In this document: piece by piece, positions 46,217 through 55,509 of the stretch
How positions within the stretch are numbered: position 1 is the stretch's first letter
Layout of the letters: each line of letters starts with the position of its first letter
Source of the DNA: Planctomycetaceae bacterium
GTDB taxonomy: Bacteria; Planctomycetota; Planctomycetia; Pirellulales; PNKZ01
Reading direction: 5' to 3'
NCBI GenBank assembly: GCA_016793115.1
Contig: JAEUIN010000006.1
Coordinates: forward strand, 1 to 64,000
DNA: 64,000 nt
Translations under genes and position numbers: made by a program
The notes under the pieces: model-generated
Told to the model about the DNA's origin: nothing
The model's input: only the letters and a program-made list of their open reading frames with translations
Databases searched by the model: none

Positions 46217-47196
46217 GACGCCGCCTTTCGTCGCTTGCCGTGTCGCCCCGCGTCCTCTTTTGTCGCTTCCTCGCTCAAGAAGCGGTGCCCGGTCCGGGCG
46301 ATGAAGACATCTTCCAAGGTCGGCTTGCCGAGCGTAATGCTTTTTACTTGGCCGGGGAACGCTTCTACGATCGGGGCGACAAGTTTACCGCCGTCCGTCG
46401 TTTCGAAACGCACGACGTCGTCGAACCGGCGCGGCTCGCCGCCGAAACGCTCGCGCATGCCGGCGACCAACGCCTCGGGTTCGTCGGTCGCGATCGTGAT
46501 CGTATCGTTCCCGACAGTGGCGCGAAGATGATCGGGCGTATCTAGGGCGACTAACTTGCCGCGATCGAGAATCGCCAATCGATCGGCCTTCTCCGCCTCT
46601 TCCAAAAGGTGCGTCGTCAGGAGGATCGTGACGCGGTGCTCGCGTCGCACGAGCCGCAAGTATTCCCACAAGTCGCTTCGAGCCCCGGGGTCGAGTCCGG
46701 TGCTGGGCTCGTCCAGTACGAGCACGCGCGGATCGTGGAGCATGCCTTTGGCGAGTTCGACGCGACGACGGAGTCCGCCGGAAAGCGTCTCGACCAAGTC
46801 GGCGCGGCGATCGCTGAGCCGCAGGCGGGCCAGCAGTTCGTCGATTCGCTCGTGTAGTTCGCGCCCGGCGAGGCCGTAGAGGTGACCTTGATGACGAAGG
46901 TTCTCACCAACGGTCAGCTTCTTGTCCAAGCTCGGCGATTGAAACACGATGCCGAGCTCGCGACGAACTTCTTGTGTTTGCCGACCTATATCGCGGCCGA
47001 GTACGGAGATGACGCCCGTCTGCAGCGGAATGAGCGTCGAGAGCAACCGGAACAGGGTCGTTTTGCCGCCGCCGTTGGGGCCGAGAATGCCGAAAATTTC
47101 GCCGGAAGCGACCGAGAAGCCGACGTCGTCCAGGGCCGTACGCGCGCCGTAGCGGTGCGTCACGTGGGAGATTTCGACGGCGGCGGAAGCGGTCAT
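46213..47196 (-). CDS. ABC transporter ATP-binding protein
   Basis: A 327-residue ABC-2/DrrA-type ATPase: Walker A GPNGGGKTT (Gly replacing the usual Ala, still fitting GxxxxGK[ST]), Q-loop FQSPSLDKKLTV, signature LSGGLRRRVELAKGML, Walker B VLVLDEPSTGLDP and switch TTHLLEEAEKA. The C-terminal 90 residues match the regulatory extension of this class and end in a Lys/Arg tail. It is cotranslated with the permease gene downstream. It lies between the oxidase subunit genes and SCO1, about 100 bases after coxD. Confidence 0.95.
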   Translation of the reverse strand: MTASAAVEISHVTHRYGARTALDDVGFSVASGEIFGILGPNGGGKTTLFRLLSTLIPLQTGVISVLGRDIGRQTQEVRRELGIVFQSPSLDKKLTVGENLRHQGHLYGLAGRELHERIDELLARLRLSDRRADLVETLSGGLRRRVELAKGMLHDPRVLVLDEPSTGLDPGARSDLWEYLRLVRREHRVTILLTTHLLEEAEKADRLAILDRGKLVALDTPDHLRATVGNDTITIATDEPEALVAGMRERFGGEPRRFDDVVRFETTDGGKLVAPIVEAFPGQVKSITLGKPTLEDVFIARTGHRFLSEEATKEDAGRHGKRRKAAS

Positions 47197-47296
47197 GACG
47201 GAAATCGGGGTCTCAGAGTCGGCCTACGAATACGCGTTCGAGGCCGGCATCCGTCCGACATCACGTTCCGCGGTCGAAGAAAATTCGAAAAGAAAG

Positions 47297-47794
47297 TTAG
47301 TGTTTCGCTGTGCCGTCGACCGGATGCAGTTTTTCCGAGACGTGTTCCATCTCGGTCGCGTCGGTCGGCATACCAATACGATTCATACGCCATTCGGAAT
47401 AATGGTAGCCGTAGTTGCCTTTCACGCGCATTCCGATGTCGGGCACCAGCGCCAACATGAGGAAGATCGACATGACCGAAGCGGGGATCGTCAGCACATA
47501 CTTCCAGTCGGCTTCCCATTTCAAGTGCATGAAGAAGAGCATGACTAGCAGCGCCTTCGTGCATGAGACCGCCATCATAAAGGCCCAGCCGACGCTCGGG
47601 GTATCATGAAACGGCCAAGCATCGCTATAGGTAAAAAACGATGCCAGCGTCAGCACGCATAGCGCCAAGAAAACCTTGATGTACTTGGCATTGCCGCCGT
47701 GGTCGTCGTGACCGTGGGCGCCGGCTTCATGACCTTGCGAGCCGGCACTATGTCCGTGTTCGTCGTGGGCGTGCGAATGAGCGTGGTCGGTCAT
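47297..47794 (-). CDS. Cytochrome c oxidase subunit IV
   Basis: The protein has 165 residues from the ATG at 47794. A His/Asp/Gly-rich N-terminus (DHAHSHAHDEHGHS...) precedes three membrane helices, including KVFLALCVLTLASFFTYS, AFMMAVSCTKALLVMLFFMHLKWE and YVLTIPASVMSIFLMLALVPDIG. The MHLKWE motif is typical of bacterial subunit IV (CoxD/CyoD-like), which stabilises the oxidase. The His-rich leader could bind metal. The gene follows coxC with a 35-base gap. Confidence 0.88.
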   Translation of the reverse strand: MTDHAHSHAHDEHGHSAGSQGHEAGAHGHDDHGGNAKYIKVFLALCVLTLASFFTYSDAWPFHDTPSVGWAFMMAVSCTKALLVMLFFMHLKWEADWKYVLTIPASVMSIFLMLALVPDIGMRVKGNYGYHYSEWRMNRIGMPTDATEMEHVSEKLHPVDGTAKH

Positions 47795-47829
47795 GACAAT
47801 GGCCGTGGAGTGGGTGTGCGGAATGCGCG

Positions 47830-48849
47830 TTAGAACAGATACAAAAGCGGGAACAAGAAGATCCAGACCAAGTCGACGAAATGCCAATAGAGGCCGACGT
47901 TTTCGATCAGGCCCGCGTTCGCGGCGGTGAACGTTTTCGGCATCATCAAGACAAAGGCGATCAAGCCGACAATGACGTGGATCGCGTGAAAACCGGTCAG
48001 CGTGAAGTACGTCGACGCCCACATATTGCCGCCCGGTATGACGATCGGCATGCTGAGCCACGAGTATTCGTCGTTCAAGCCATGCAAATGACGCTTGTCG
48101 TGCGGAGCGGCCATCGGCATGATTTCGGCGGCCAACTTATACAATACCGCAGGTTCCGAAGATTTAGCGTCGGACAACAGCGGAGTGACGATCTCGCGTT
48201 TCTTGTCCCAAGTGGGCTTAAGCTCAGCGAGTTCTTTCGTCTTCTGTTCGGCCAGCGCGGAAAGCTTGCTCTTATTCTCCGCTTCGGGGAGCTTTTGTTC
48301 AGCAAGCGCGGCGGCTTGGTCTTCGTACTTTTTATCGAGAGCCTTCTCCTCGGCCTGAACGCCGTCGAGAATCTCGTCGCAGCGCGTTTTCACGGCCGAG
48401 CCGTAGTAGAAGTCGGCTTTGTCGTAGATGTTTTGGTAAGTGCTGCCCGGCATCGTAGGATAGATCTTGTGAGCGAACTTGGCGCTGTATTCATAGGCTT
48501 TGACCCCGAGAAACACTGTGCCGAGGGCCAGTGTGAGGACAAGCCAAAATTTCGCCGAGTCCGACTTGTTCGACTTCGCGGCCTCAAGCGCGAGCACGAT
48601 CGTAACGGAGGAACAAATGAGCACGAATGTGTTGAACGCTCCGATCGGCTCGCTCAAGTGCACCGCATGCGGAACGGGCCAGACCGTGGCGCCGAAGCGG
48701 AGCACGATATACATGCCGATCAACGCCGCGAAGAACATGATTTCCGTCGACAGGAACAACCACAAAAACAGCTTGCCGTTGCGAAGCGGCAGCGCCGGTT
48801 GATACTGCAGCTTGAGGTGGTGGGCGTGTGCGGCGGCTTCGTGTGACAT
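47830..48849 (-). CDS. Cytochrome c oxidase subunit III with coiled-coil insertion
   Basis: Subunit III of the haem-copper oxidase, 339 residues. Canonical parts are the first helices ([44 protein letters not shown] and [21 protein letters not shown]) and the last two ([22 protein letters not shown] and [25 protein letters not shown], with HAIHV and YWHFVDLVW as family marks). Between them lies a hydrophilic segment of about 130 residues (about 130-265) rich in Lys, Glu, Ala and Leu, absent from ordinary CoxC. In the known topology this loop would face the periplasm. Confidence 0.93.
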   Translation of the reverse strand: MSHEAAAHAHHLKLQYQPALPLRNGKLFLWLFLSTEIMFFAALIGMYIVLRFGATVWPVPHAVHLSEPIGAFNTFVLICSSVTIVLALEAAKSNKSDSAKFWLVLTLALGTVFLGVKAYEYSAKFAHKIYPTMPGSTYQNIYDKADFYYGSAVKTRCDEILDGVQAEEKALDKKYEDQAAALAEQKLPEAENKSKLSALAEQKTKELAELKPTWDKKREIVTPLLSDAKSSEPAVLYKLAAEIMPMAAPHDKRHLHGLNDEYSWLSMPIVIPGGNMWASTYFTLTGFHAIHVIVGLIAFVLMMPKTFTAANAGLIENVGLYWHFVDLVWIFLFPLLYLF

Positions 48850-48905
48850 GGCGCTAGTTCAATTCGGTGCGTGCGGTTCGAAATTCGTTCGTGATTTCAA
48901 CCGGT

Positions 48906-49832
48906 TTAGGAATAAGGTCCGAGCATCAACATCAACAACAGCGACGGCAAGTAGATCACGGAGGCCCGCAACAGAGTGCGCGCCGAGTCTTCGTCGAGCC
49001 GCGACATGAAGCGGATCGCGCAGGTCAGCTGCGCGGCGCCCAAGCTCAACGCCCAAGCAAAATAGAGCGGACCGGCGCAATCGACGACGGCCGGCAGCAA
49101 GCTGATCGGAATGAGAACGAGCGCTGTGATGACGGCCTGCGCCCCAGCGCGCCGCCCCGTTGGATCGACCACCGTAAGCATTTGCAGCCCAGCGCGAGCA
49201 TATTGGCGACGATAGATCCACGCGATCGCCATAAAGTGCGGAAACTGCCAGAGGAAAACGATCATGAACAGTGCCGCGGTCGAAAGCGTGAACCGACCTT
49301 CGACGCCCGCCCATCCCATGAGCACCGGCATCGCGCCTGCCACCGCACCGACGACAGTGTTAAACGGGGTACGGCGCTTCATCGGCGTGTAGATGACGAC
49401 GTATAAGAACCAAGTCGCGAAGCCGAACACTGCCGTCAGCGGATTCAGAAATACGGCGAGCACGAGCACGCCTGCGACGGTCGTCAGTCCGCCGAACACG
49501 GCGACTTGACGCGAGGTGAGCCGGCCTGCCGGCAACGGACGATCGGCCGTGCGACGCATGCGGCGATCGCCGGCGACTTCGAGCCATTGGTTCCACGCGC
49601 TTGCGCCCGCCGCAGTCAACGCCGTGCCGAGCATCAACCAAGCGAGTCGCGCCGCGTCGGGCAGCATCCAGCGGGCCGCAAACGCCGACAGCGCGACGGT
49701 GATCAACTCCAAAATCGCAATGCGTGGCTTCGTCAGTTCGAGATAATCGGACCAGTGCCCCCACGACGTAACGATCTGGTCGTCAACGTCGGCGGACCGT
49801 GGTTCGTCGTGAATCAAAACCCCAGCACTCAT
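48906..49832 (-). CDS. ctaB: Protohaem IX farnesyltransferase
   Basis: A polytopic UbiA-family enzyme of 308 residues that converts haem B to haem O for the oxidase. The first metal-binding site reads NQWLEVAGDRRMRRTADRPLP, with Glu where most relatives have the first Asp; the second region YVVIYTPMKRR matches. About eight helices follow. The ATG overlaps the ctaA stop by four bases, so haem O and haem A enzymes are coupled. The frame is open far upstream, but only antisense to ctaA. Confidence 0.95.
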   Translation of the reverse strand: MSAGVLIHDEPRSADVDDQIVTSWGHWSDYLELTKPRIAILELITVALSAFAARWMLPDAARLAWLMLGTALTAAGASAWNQWLEVAGDRRMRRTADRPLPAGRLTSRQVAVFGGLTTVAGVLVLAVFLNPLTAVFGFATWFLYVVIYTPMKRRTPFNTVVGAVAGAMPVLMGWAGVEGRFTLSTAALFMIVFLWQFPHFMAIAWIYRRQYARAGLQMLTVVDPTGRRAGAQAVITALVLIPISLLPAVVDCAGPLYFAWALSLGAAQLTCAIRFMSRLDEDSARTLLRASVIYLPSLLLMLMLGPYS

Positions 49833-50893
49833 CCGGCGGCTCCCTTCAAAAACAAGCCGCCGAATGCCACTAGAGCACCCGACCGAACGGAGCCGGCCGA
49901 AGCCGCCGAGCGCCAACTTGCGGCGCGGAGCGTGAGGACGAGCGACGTGACTAAAATGAGTGAGCCGACGGCGACATGCGCGGTCGAAATCGCAATTTGA
50001 GCGAAGCTTTGGGTGCGAACGACATACTCCGGGGCGGAAGCGGCCGAGCGAACCCAATCGGGCAGACCGTAGTTGACGACCCACGCCCCGGCGCCTAAGG
50101 CAACTTGTGTCAGAAAGGCAAACAAGAGTAGGAAGCTGGGCCGACGCAAACTGGGGCGATCGGCTGCGACGGGGGCGGCCATACCTCTCAACGATATCGA
50201 GAGAACGTGAACGGCGAGTACCGCGGCCATGAAGAGATGCATCAGCACAGCGACTTGGAAGGTTTCGGGCTTTGCGCTGTCGGGCATGTGCGGTAGATGT
50301 CGTACGGCCGCTCCAAACCCGATCTGAACATAGGCCAAAGCGCTCGTGATCAGAGCTAAACGGTAAAGCTTTGTCGCACGCACGGAAAAGTTCGACGAAT
50401 CCCCAGCGGGGACCGCTGGATATCGACGTGACGTAAATTGCCAAAGCGCCACGCAGACGGCGAAGAAGAGCGGGCCGACGCAGCCGTGAATCATCGCCAA
50501 CAATTGCTTGTTCAAAACGACGCGCATACCGCCCAGCACTCCCTGGGAAATGACGAGCAGGAGCGCCGAGAAGCCAAGTTGTACGACCCAACGGCGCGAT
50601 TCATGCTTCCAGAGCGACCACGCCACGACAATCGTAAGCATGCCGACTACAGCGCCGAGCAACCGATGTCCGTGCTCGACGAAAATATCCCACGGGCCGA
50701 AAAACCAAGTCTGCCAGGGATAGAGGAAAAGATTGTAGCCGTACGTATTAGGCCAATCCGGTACGGCCATGCCGGCTTCCGAGGACGTGACGAGTCCGCC
50801 GACCCAAATGAGCGGAAACACGGCGCAGACCAATACCGTAGCCAAGCGATGCGGCCAAGGGGACGGCGTCGTGTTTGTTGGGGCGGTCAGCAT
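49829..50893 (-). CDS. ctaA: Haem A synthase (COX15/CtaA family)
   Basis: A membrane protein of 354 residues with about eight helices, oxidising haem O to haem A. Family residues include GGLVTSSEAGMAVPDWPNTYGYN near the start, the haem-binding His in EHGHRLLGAVVGM and MIHGCVGPLFFAVC, and later His in LMHLFMAAVLAVHVLS and STAHVAVGSLILV. The bacterial disulfide pair of Bacillus CtaA is not evident. It lies 70 bases after coxA and overlaps ctaB. Confidence 0.93.
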   Translation of the reverse strand: MLTAPTNTTPSPWPHRLATVLVCAVFPLIWVGGLVTSSEAGMAVPDWPNTYGYNLFLYPWQTWFFGPWDIFVEHGHRLLGAVVGMLTIVVAWSLWKHESRRWVVQLGFSALLLVISQGVLGGMRVVLNKQLLAMIHGCVGPLFFAVCVALWQFTSRRYPAVPAGDSSNFSVRATKLYRLALITSALAYVQIGFGAAVRHLPHMPDSAKPETFQVAVLMHLFMAAVLAVHVLSISLRGMAAPVAADRPSLRRPSFLLLFAFLTQVALGAGAWVVNYGLPDWVRSAASAPEYVVRTQSFAQIAISTAHVAVGSLILVTSLVLTLRAASWRSAASAGSVRSGALVAFGGLFLKGAAG

Positions 50894-50963
50894 TCGTTAG
50901 AGTCGCGTCTCGCAAAGCGAGGAGGCAAAACGGGCAATCGGAGAGATGTGGCGTAGTTGATTA

Positions 50964-52766
50964 TTAGTGGTGATCGTCGACAGGCTTCTCGCCCGGCCGC
51001 GGCGGTTCGTTTTGCGGATAGAAGTCGCTGTCGTGACCCGGGAAGTTGTATTCGTACGGCCCGCGATAGACGACCGGTTGGAAATCAAAGTTGCCGTGGC
51101 CCGGCGGACTGGGAGCGATCCACTCAAGGCTATTGGCATGCCACGGATTGCGGCTGGCTTTCGGTCCGAAGAACAAGCTGTAGACGAAGTTGCCGACCAG
51201 GAGGAACTGTGTGAGTCCCATCAAGATCGCGCACACCGTCATGAACTGGTTCATCGGTAGCAGGTGCTTAAACGTCTCGTAGTGATACGGATCCGCCAAA
51301 CGCCGCGGGAAACCGCCCGCACCGAGAATGTGCATCGGGTAAAACGTGCCGTTCAGGAACAGGAACGTCAGGAAGAAGTGCACCTTGCCGACCGTTTCGT
51401 TCATCATCCGGCCGAACATCTTCGGGAACCAGTAGTAGATGCCGCCGAACACGCCCATCGCCGTGCCTGCGAAGAGAACATAGTGGAAGTGGGCGACGAT
51501 GAAGTAGGTGTCGTGAATGAAGATGTCGACCGGCGTGGCGGCCATAAAGATGCCCGAGAGGCCGCCGATGATGAACATCGCGACGAACGCCAACGCGAAG
51601 AGCATCGGCGTAGTGAACTCAATCTTGCCGCCCCACAACGTGCCGAGCCAGTTGAAGACTTTCACGGCGCTGGGAAGAGCGATCATCATCGTCGACACCA
51701 TGAAAGTCGTGCCGAGCGCCGGGTTCATGCCCGACATGAACATGTGGTGCCCCCAGACGATGAATCCGAGACCGGCGATGCCGGAAATCGAGTACACCAT
51801 CGGTTTGTAGCCGAAGAGCGGCTTGCGGGCGAACGTGGTGAGAATGTCTGAGACCATGCCCATCGCGGGCAAGATCATGATGTAGACGGCCGGATGGGAA
51901 TAGAACCAAAACAAGTGTTGCCAGAGCAGCGGTTGTCCGCCGCCCGGACCTGCGGATTGCCCCTGCACAATGAGACCTTCGGGAATAAAGAACCCGGTGC
52001 CGATCATGCGATCGAGAATCTGCATGAAAAGAGCGGCCGTGAGCACCGGCAGCGCGAAGGCTTGCAGCACGGCCGTGATGAACATGCCCCAGATCGTCAT
52101 CGGAAGGCGGAACATCGTCAGGCCGGGAGCGCGCATTTGGATGATGGTCGTCATATAGTTGACGGAGCCCATCATTGAGGAAATTCCGACGAAGATCAGA
52201 GCCCACAGCCATAACGTTTGGCCGTTGTGACTCCCCGGCGCGGCCTGCGCGACATCGGAGAGCGTGGGGTAGCCTGTCCAACCGGAGGCCGCGGCGCCGC
52301 CCTCGACGAAAAAGCTCGCGATCATCAAAGCGAAGGCCGGCCACATGAACCAGTAGCTCAACATATTGAGCGTGGGAAAGGCCATGTCGTCGGCACCGAT
52401 CATCAGCGGAATCAGAAAGTTGCCGAAAGCGCCCGCGAGAATCGGAATGATGACGAAAAAGATCATCACCGATGCGTGCATCGTGACGAGCATCACGTAG
52501 AACTCGGGCGCGATCTGGCCTCCCTCGCCGGCAAACAGCAGCTTTCCGACGACGGGCATTTCGGTCCAAGGCCAAGCCAACTGCCAGCGGATGCCCAGTG
52601 CGAGTAATCCACCGACGAACAGCCACAGCAGCGTCGAGAACAAGAATTGGATGCCGATGACTTTGTGGTCGAGCGAGAAGACGTACGTCCGGATGAACCC
52701 GGCGTGGGCATGGCCGGCGGCGTGGGCGTCGTCGTGAGCGTGAAGATCGGCGACGGTCGTGCTCAT
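50964..52766 (-). CDS. coxA: Cytochrome c oxidase subunit I, A2-like
   Basis: The catalytic haem-copper subunit, 600 residues with 12 or more helices. Haem and CuB ligands are visible: HASV (His97), HPAVY (His291 with the cross-linked Tyr295), the HH pair in VWGHHMFMSG (340-341) and HFH (426-428). The K-channel Lys is Lys369 in PSAVKVFNW and the D-channel Asp is in IGADDMAF (about 127). The motif WFYSHPAVY has Tyr-Ser instead of the glutamate of A1 oxidases, the mark of the A2 type. The ATG at 52766 starts a His-rich leader of about 22 residues. The frame extends upstream to 52844, but the ATG is the natural start. Confidence 0.96.
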   Translation of the reverse strand: MSTTVADLHAHDDAHAAGHAHAGFIRTYVFSLDHKVIGIQFLFSTLLWLFVGGLLALGIRWQLAWPWTEMPVVGKLLFAGEGGQIAPEFYVMLVTMHASVMIFFVIIPILAGAFGNFLIPLMIGADDMAFPTLNMLSYWFMWPAFALMIASFFVEGGAAASGWTGYPTLSDVAQAAPGSHNGQTLWLWALIFVGISSMMGSVNYMTTIIQMRAPGLTMFRLPMTIWGMFITAVLQAFALPVLTAALFMQILDRMIGTGFFIPEGLIVQGQSAGPGGGQPLLWQHLFWFYSHPAVYIMILPAMGMVSDILTTFARKPLFGYKPMVYSISGIAGLGFIVWGHHMFMSGMNPALGTTFMVSTMMIALPSAVKVFNWLGTLWGGKIEFTTPMLFALAFVAMFIIGGLSGIFMAATPVDIFIHDTYFIVAHFHYVLFAGTAMGVFGGIYYWFPKMFGRMMNETVGKVHFFLTFLFLNGTFYPMHILGAGGFPRRLADPYHYETFKHLLPMNQFMTVCAILMGLTQFLLVGNFVYSLFFGPKASRNPWHANSLEWIAPSPPGHGNFDFQPVVYRGPYEYNFPGHDSDFYPQNEPPRPGEKPVDDHH

Positions 52767-52844
52767 TTTCAAGATCGCTTTATGATCGCGGGCTGGGAGG
52801 GGCGGGCGCGGCGTCCGTGACTCTATGAAACGGATTACGAGCAA

Positions 52845-53621
52845 TTACTCTTCTTCTTCGGATTTCTTGGCGACATTGGTCGCCGTTTGCTTAGTTTCGA
52901 GATCGGCGAGCCAACGTTCGTAGTCGCTGCGCGACTCGACGAACAAGCGGCCTTTCATCTTGTAGTGACCCCAGCCGCAGAGCTCGGCGCACACAAGATC
53001 GTATTCGCCCGGTTGAGTTGCGCGGAACCAAACGGGAATCGTCGTCCCGGGCACGGCGTCTTGCTTGATACGCAAGTGCGGCAAGAAGAAGTCGTGCAGC
53101 ACGTCCGCGCTTTCCAACTTGACCAAAATCATCTCGTCGACCGGCACGTGCAATTCATTCACGTGGTAGATGTCGTCCTTGGTGCCGATTTTGCCGTCTT
53201 TGCCCGGGTAGCGCAAACGCCACTCAAACTGCCGCGCCGTCACTTCAACGGTCGGCTCCATGTCGGGCTTGTGCATCTTCACCTCGGCCCACGCGTTCAT
53301 CTGGTAAATCGCGATGAACAGCAAGGTAGCGGCCGGGAGGATGGTCCAAACGATCTCGAGATTATGGCTGCCATGCGTGAATTTCACCGGCGACGTGTTC
53401 GTCGCCCGGTCGTAGCGCCAGAGGAACCAAAACAGCAGCAACTCCGTGGCGATGAACACCACGCCGGTCAATCCAAGGATGAAGTTGAATAGATGGTCGA
53501 TCTGGTAGCCGTGCGTGGAAACGTCGCGCGGCAACCAGTGGTTGTTGAACGGCGCCCAAACGAATAGGCCGACCCCGAGAATGGGGACCAGCAGAAACAG
53601 CAAGCTCCAGAATTTTCCCAC
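52845..53621 (-). CDS. coxB: Cytochrome c oxidase subunit II
   Basis: The protein has 258 residues from a GTG with GGAGG six bases ahead. Three hydrophobic segments (about 4-24, 44-68 and 90-108) give a signal or extra helix plus the usual two-helix hairpin. The CuA domain has His176 in LHDFF and the cluster CAELCGWGHYKM, with Cys211, Glu213, Cys215, His219 and Met222. This dinuclear copper centre accepts electrons from cytochrome c and passes them to CoxA. There is no fused haem c domain, so electrons must come from a separate carrier such as the dihaem lipoprotein encoded upstream. Confidence 0.96.
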   Translation of the reverse strand: MGKFWSLLFLLVPILGVGLFVWAPFNNHWLPRDVSTHGYQIDHLFNFILGLTGVVFIATELLLFWFLWRYDRATNTSPVKFTHGSHNLEIVWTILPAATLLFIAIYQMNAWAEVKMHKPDMEPTVEVTARQFEWRLRYPGKDGKIGTKDDIYHVNELHVPVDEMILVKLESADVLHDFFLPHLRIKQDAVPGTTIPVWFRATQPGEYDLVCAELCGWGHYKMKGRLFVESRSDYERWLADLETKQTATNVAKKSEEEE

Positions 53622-53627
53622 CGTCGT

Positions 53628-53632
53628 CCTCC
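53628..53632 (-). promoter_or_regulatory. Ribosome binding site deciding the coxB GTG start
   Basis: The minus strand reads GGAGG here, six bases before the GTG at 53621. The longer frame to 53660 adds 13 unhelpful residues, so the GTG is the better start. Confidence 0.75.
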
Positions 53633-53729
53633 GCGAACCTGTTTGGTTCGCCGCTCTCAAAGGCGCTCGTTGTCGGAGTGTGTTGGATGTGCGATTCGAA
53701 CAGCAGACGTTCAGGCGTTATCGGTTCGC

Positions 53730-55433
53730 TCACTCGCTCGGCGCCGTCGGCGTATCGGAGATCGAGATTTCCGATTCGTGAGGTTGCGAGCGGTCGGCAT
53801 GTCCCGGTGCCGGAGCGCCCTTGGCGGGAGCGGCTCCATCGACCGGCAATGTGCCGTGATCGTTGTAATAAGGCAGGCTCATCACGTAGTCGACGAGTTG
53901 CCAGTATTCCTTCTCAGTCAGCTTCTTTTCGGCATTGCCCGGCGCGCCGGGTTTGCCATAGCCCGGCATTTCCGTGCCGTTGATGCCGGCGTAGATGCGG
54001 CGGTAGATGTCGAGCGGAGCACGGCCGAAGCGGTAGCGATTGAGCCGCAAATTTCGCGGCTTCTGCTGCTGTTCGGGAAGATCCCAACTGTCACGAATGT
54101 TCGTGAGGCGGCGCACTTCTTCGGCGTTTCCTTTTTCCTTGGCCGCAGCGACCAAACGCGCGTTTTCGGCGAACTTCTTGTCTTTGTTCCAATCGTCGAA
54201 CAGCGGCTCGGAAGCCTTGCGGCCGTCGCCCAGACCGGTCACGCCATGGCAACTGGCGCACTTGGCGCGATCGCCCAAAAACAGTTCCTTGCCGGCGGCA
54301 AGCCACGCATCGTGATCCGTCTCGGGCTTGTAACCTTCCGTGGGGGAAATCACTGCGCCGTCGGCTTCTTTCCAGCTGTCGACGATCGGCTGCAAGATTT
54401 CGGCCACGAGCATCGAACGCCCGCCCCCTTGCTTAGGATCGGGAACCTTCTCGTCGTCGCTGATCTTCTGCTTAAGCGCGAGTTCGGCTTGGCCGCGGAT
54501 CGACAGATATTTCACGTACTCGACCAAGGCATCGATTTCGTCGGGCGGAAGCAGTCCGACGGTCGGCATGGCGGTATCGGGGATGCCGTCGACGAGAATC
54601 CGCCGCAAGTCTTCCGTCGTCGGCTTAGCCTCGCGTTCCGTCGACTTAAACTTGAACTTTCCTTGGCGGTAGTCGCGCGGATAAGGATACAGAAACAGGG
54701 CCGTCGGGCCTGCGCCGTCGCCCGTCGTACCGTGGCAATGCGAACAATGTTGCCGATACAGACCCTTTTGCGGCACCAAGTAAGCTTTGGCCTGAAGCTC
54801 GAGATCGGCGATCTCGGCTTTATGGACGGCGAGGGCCGCATCGGCTGCGGCTTTCTCATCGACGGCCGGCTTGTGGGCGGCGATTTCCTTTTCAGCCGCG
54901 GCGACTCCCGCGGCGTCGTTGGCCGTTTTTGCCGTGGCCAATTGCGCTTCGGCCGCCTTGAGAGCCGCTTCGTGCGGTTGCGCCTTGGTCGCGGCGGCCT
55001 TTGCGGCGGCGTCGAGACCGGCGAGCTCTTTCTTTAGTTCCGTCGTTTGAGCGACGATTTTCTCAAGCTGCGCCTTCTGTTCCTCGGCAGGCAGCCCGCC
55101 GACTGGGCCGGACGCTAAGCGGATCTTGCGTAAATCGAGGCCGGTCTCTCGGAACACGTACGGTTGATCCGGCGTGCCGAACATCGCTTCGAGCGCGTCG
55201 GCGATATATTGCCGACCTGGGATGTACACCGTTTCTTTGAGGAGTCGCGCGTCGGCATCGGCCTCGCCGCCGACGCGGTAGCGGTCCGAATCTTCTCCCT
55301 GGTTGTTGAGTCGGAAATGCGGCGACGAGTTCCCCGGGTCGCCGCAGCCGGCCAGGGAGAGCAACGTCGACGCACCCGCAACAAACAGGAGCGGCAACTG
55401 CGAACGAGTGACGGCAAGAAATCGATAGCGCAT
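53730..55433 (-). CDS. Dihaem cytochrome c lipoprotein
   Basis: The protein has 567 residues with a lipoprotein signal ending LAGC (Cys30), so it is tethered to a membrane facing outward. Residues about 115-215 form an Ala/Lys/Glu-rich coiled coil. Two haem c sites follow: CSHCH at 230-234 and CASCH at 392-396, with nearby axial-Met regions such as DTAMPTVGLLPPDEI and GTEMPGYGKPG. It ends in a Pro/Ala/Asp-rich tail. It is the gene just before coxB and is the likely electron donor to the CuA centre. The coiled-coil insert may set the distance between the lipid anchor and the haems. Confidence 0.93.
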   Translation of the reverse strand: MRYRFLAVTRSQLPLLFVAGASTLLSLAGCGDPGNSSPHFRLNNQGEDSDRYRVGGEADADARLLKETVYIPGRQYIADALEAMFGTPDQPYVFRETGLDLRKIRLASGPVGGLPAEEQKAQLEKIVAQTTELKKELAGLDAAAKAAATKAQPHEAALKAAEAQLATAKTANDAAGVAAAEKEIAAHKPAVDEKAAADAALAVHKAEIADLELQAKAYLVPQKGLYRQHCSHCHGTTGDGAGPTALFLYPYPRDYRQGKFKFKSTEREAKPTTEDLRRILVDGIPDTAMPTVGLLPPDEIDALVEYVKYLSIRGQAELALKQKISDDEKVPDPKQGGGRSMLVAEILQPIVDSWKEADGAVISPTEGYKPETDHDAWLAAGKELFLGDRAKCASCHGVTGLGDGRKASEPLFDDWNKDKKFAENARLVAAAKEKGNAEEVRRLTNIRDSWDLPEQQQKPRNLRLNRYRFGRAPLDIYRRIYAGINGTEMPGYGKPGAPGNAEKKLTEKEYWQLVDYVMSLPYYNDHGTLPVDGAAPAKGAPAPGHADRSQPHESEISISDTPTAPSE

Positions 55434-55509
55434 GGACGACACCGAGTGTTTTCGTCGGCTCACCGCGAGCCGATGACAGCCTCTACAACGCCGGTCTGTT
55501 GTGGATCGT

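Noticed and set aside
53643..55037. Plus-strand open frame of 464 codons
   Set aside because: It is antisense to the dihaem cytochrome gene, which has a lipobox and two CxxCH motifs. The antisense product has no recognisable motifs.
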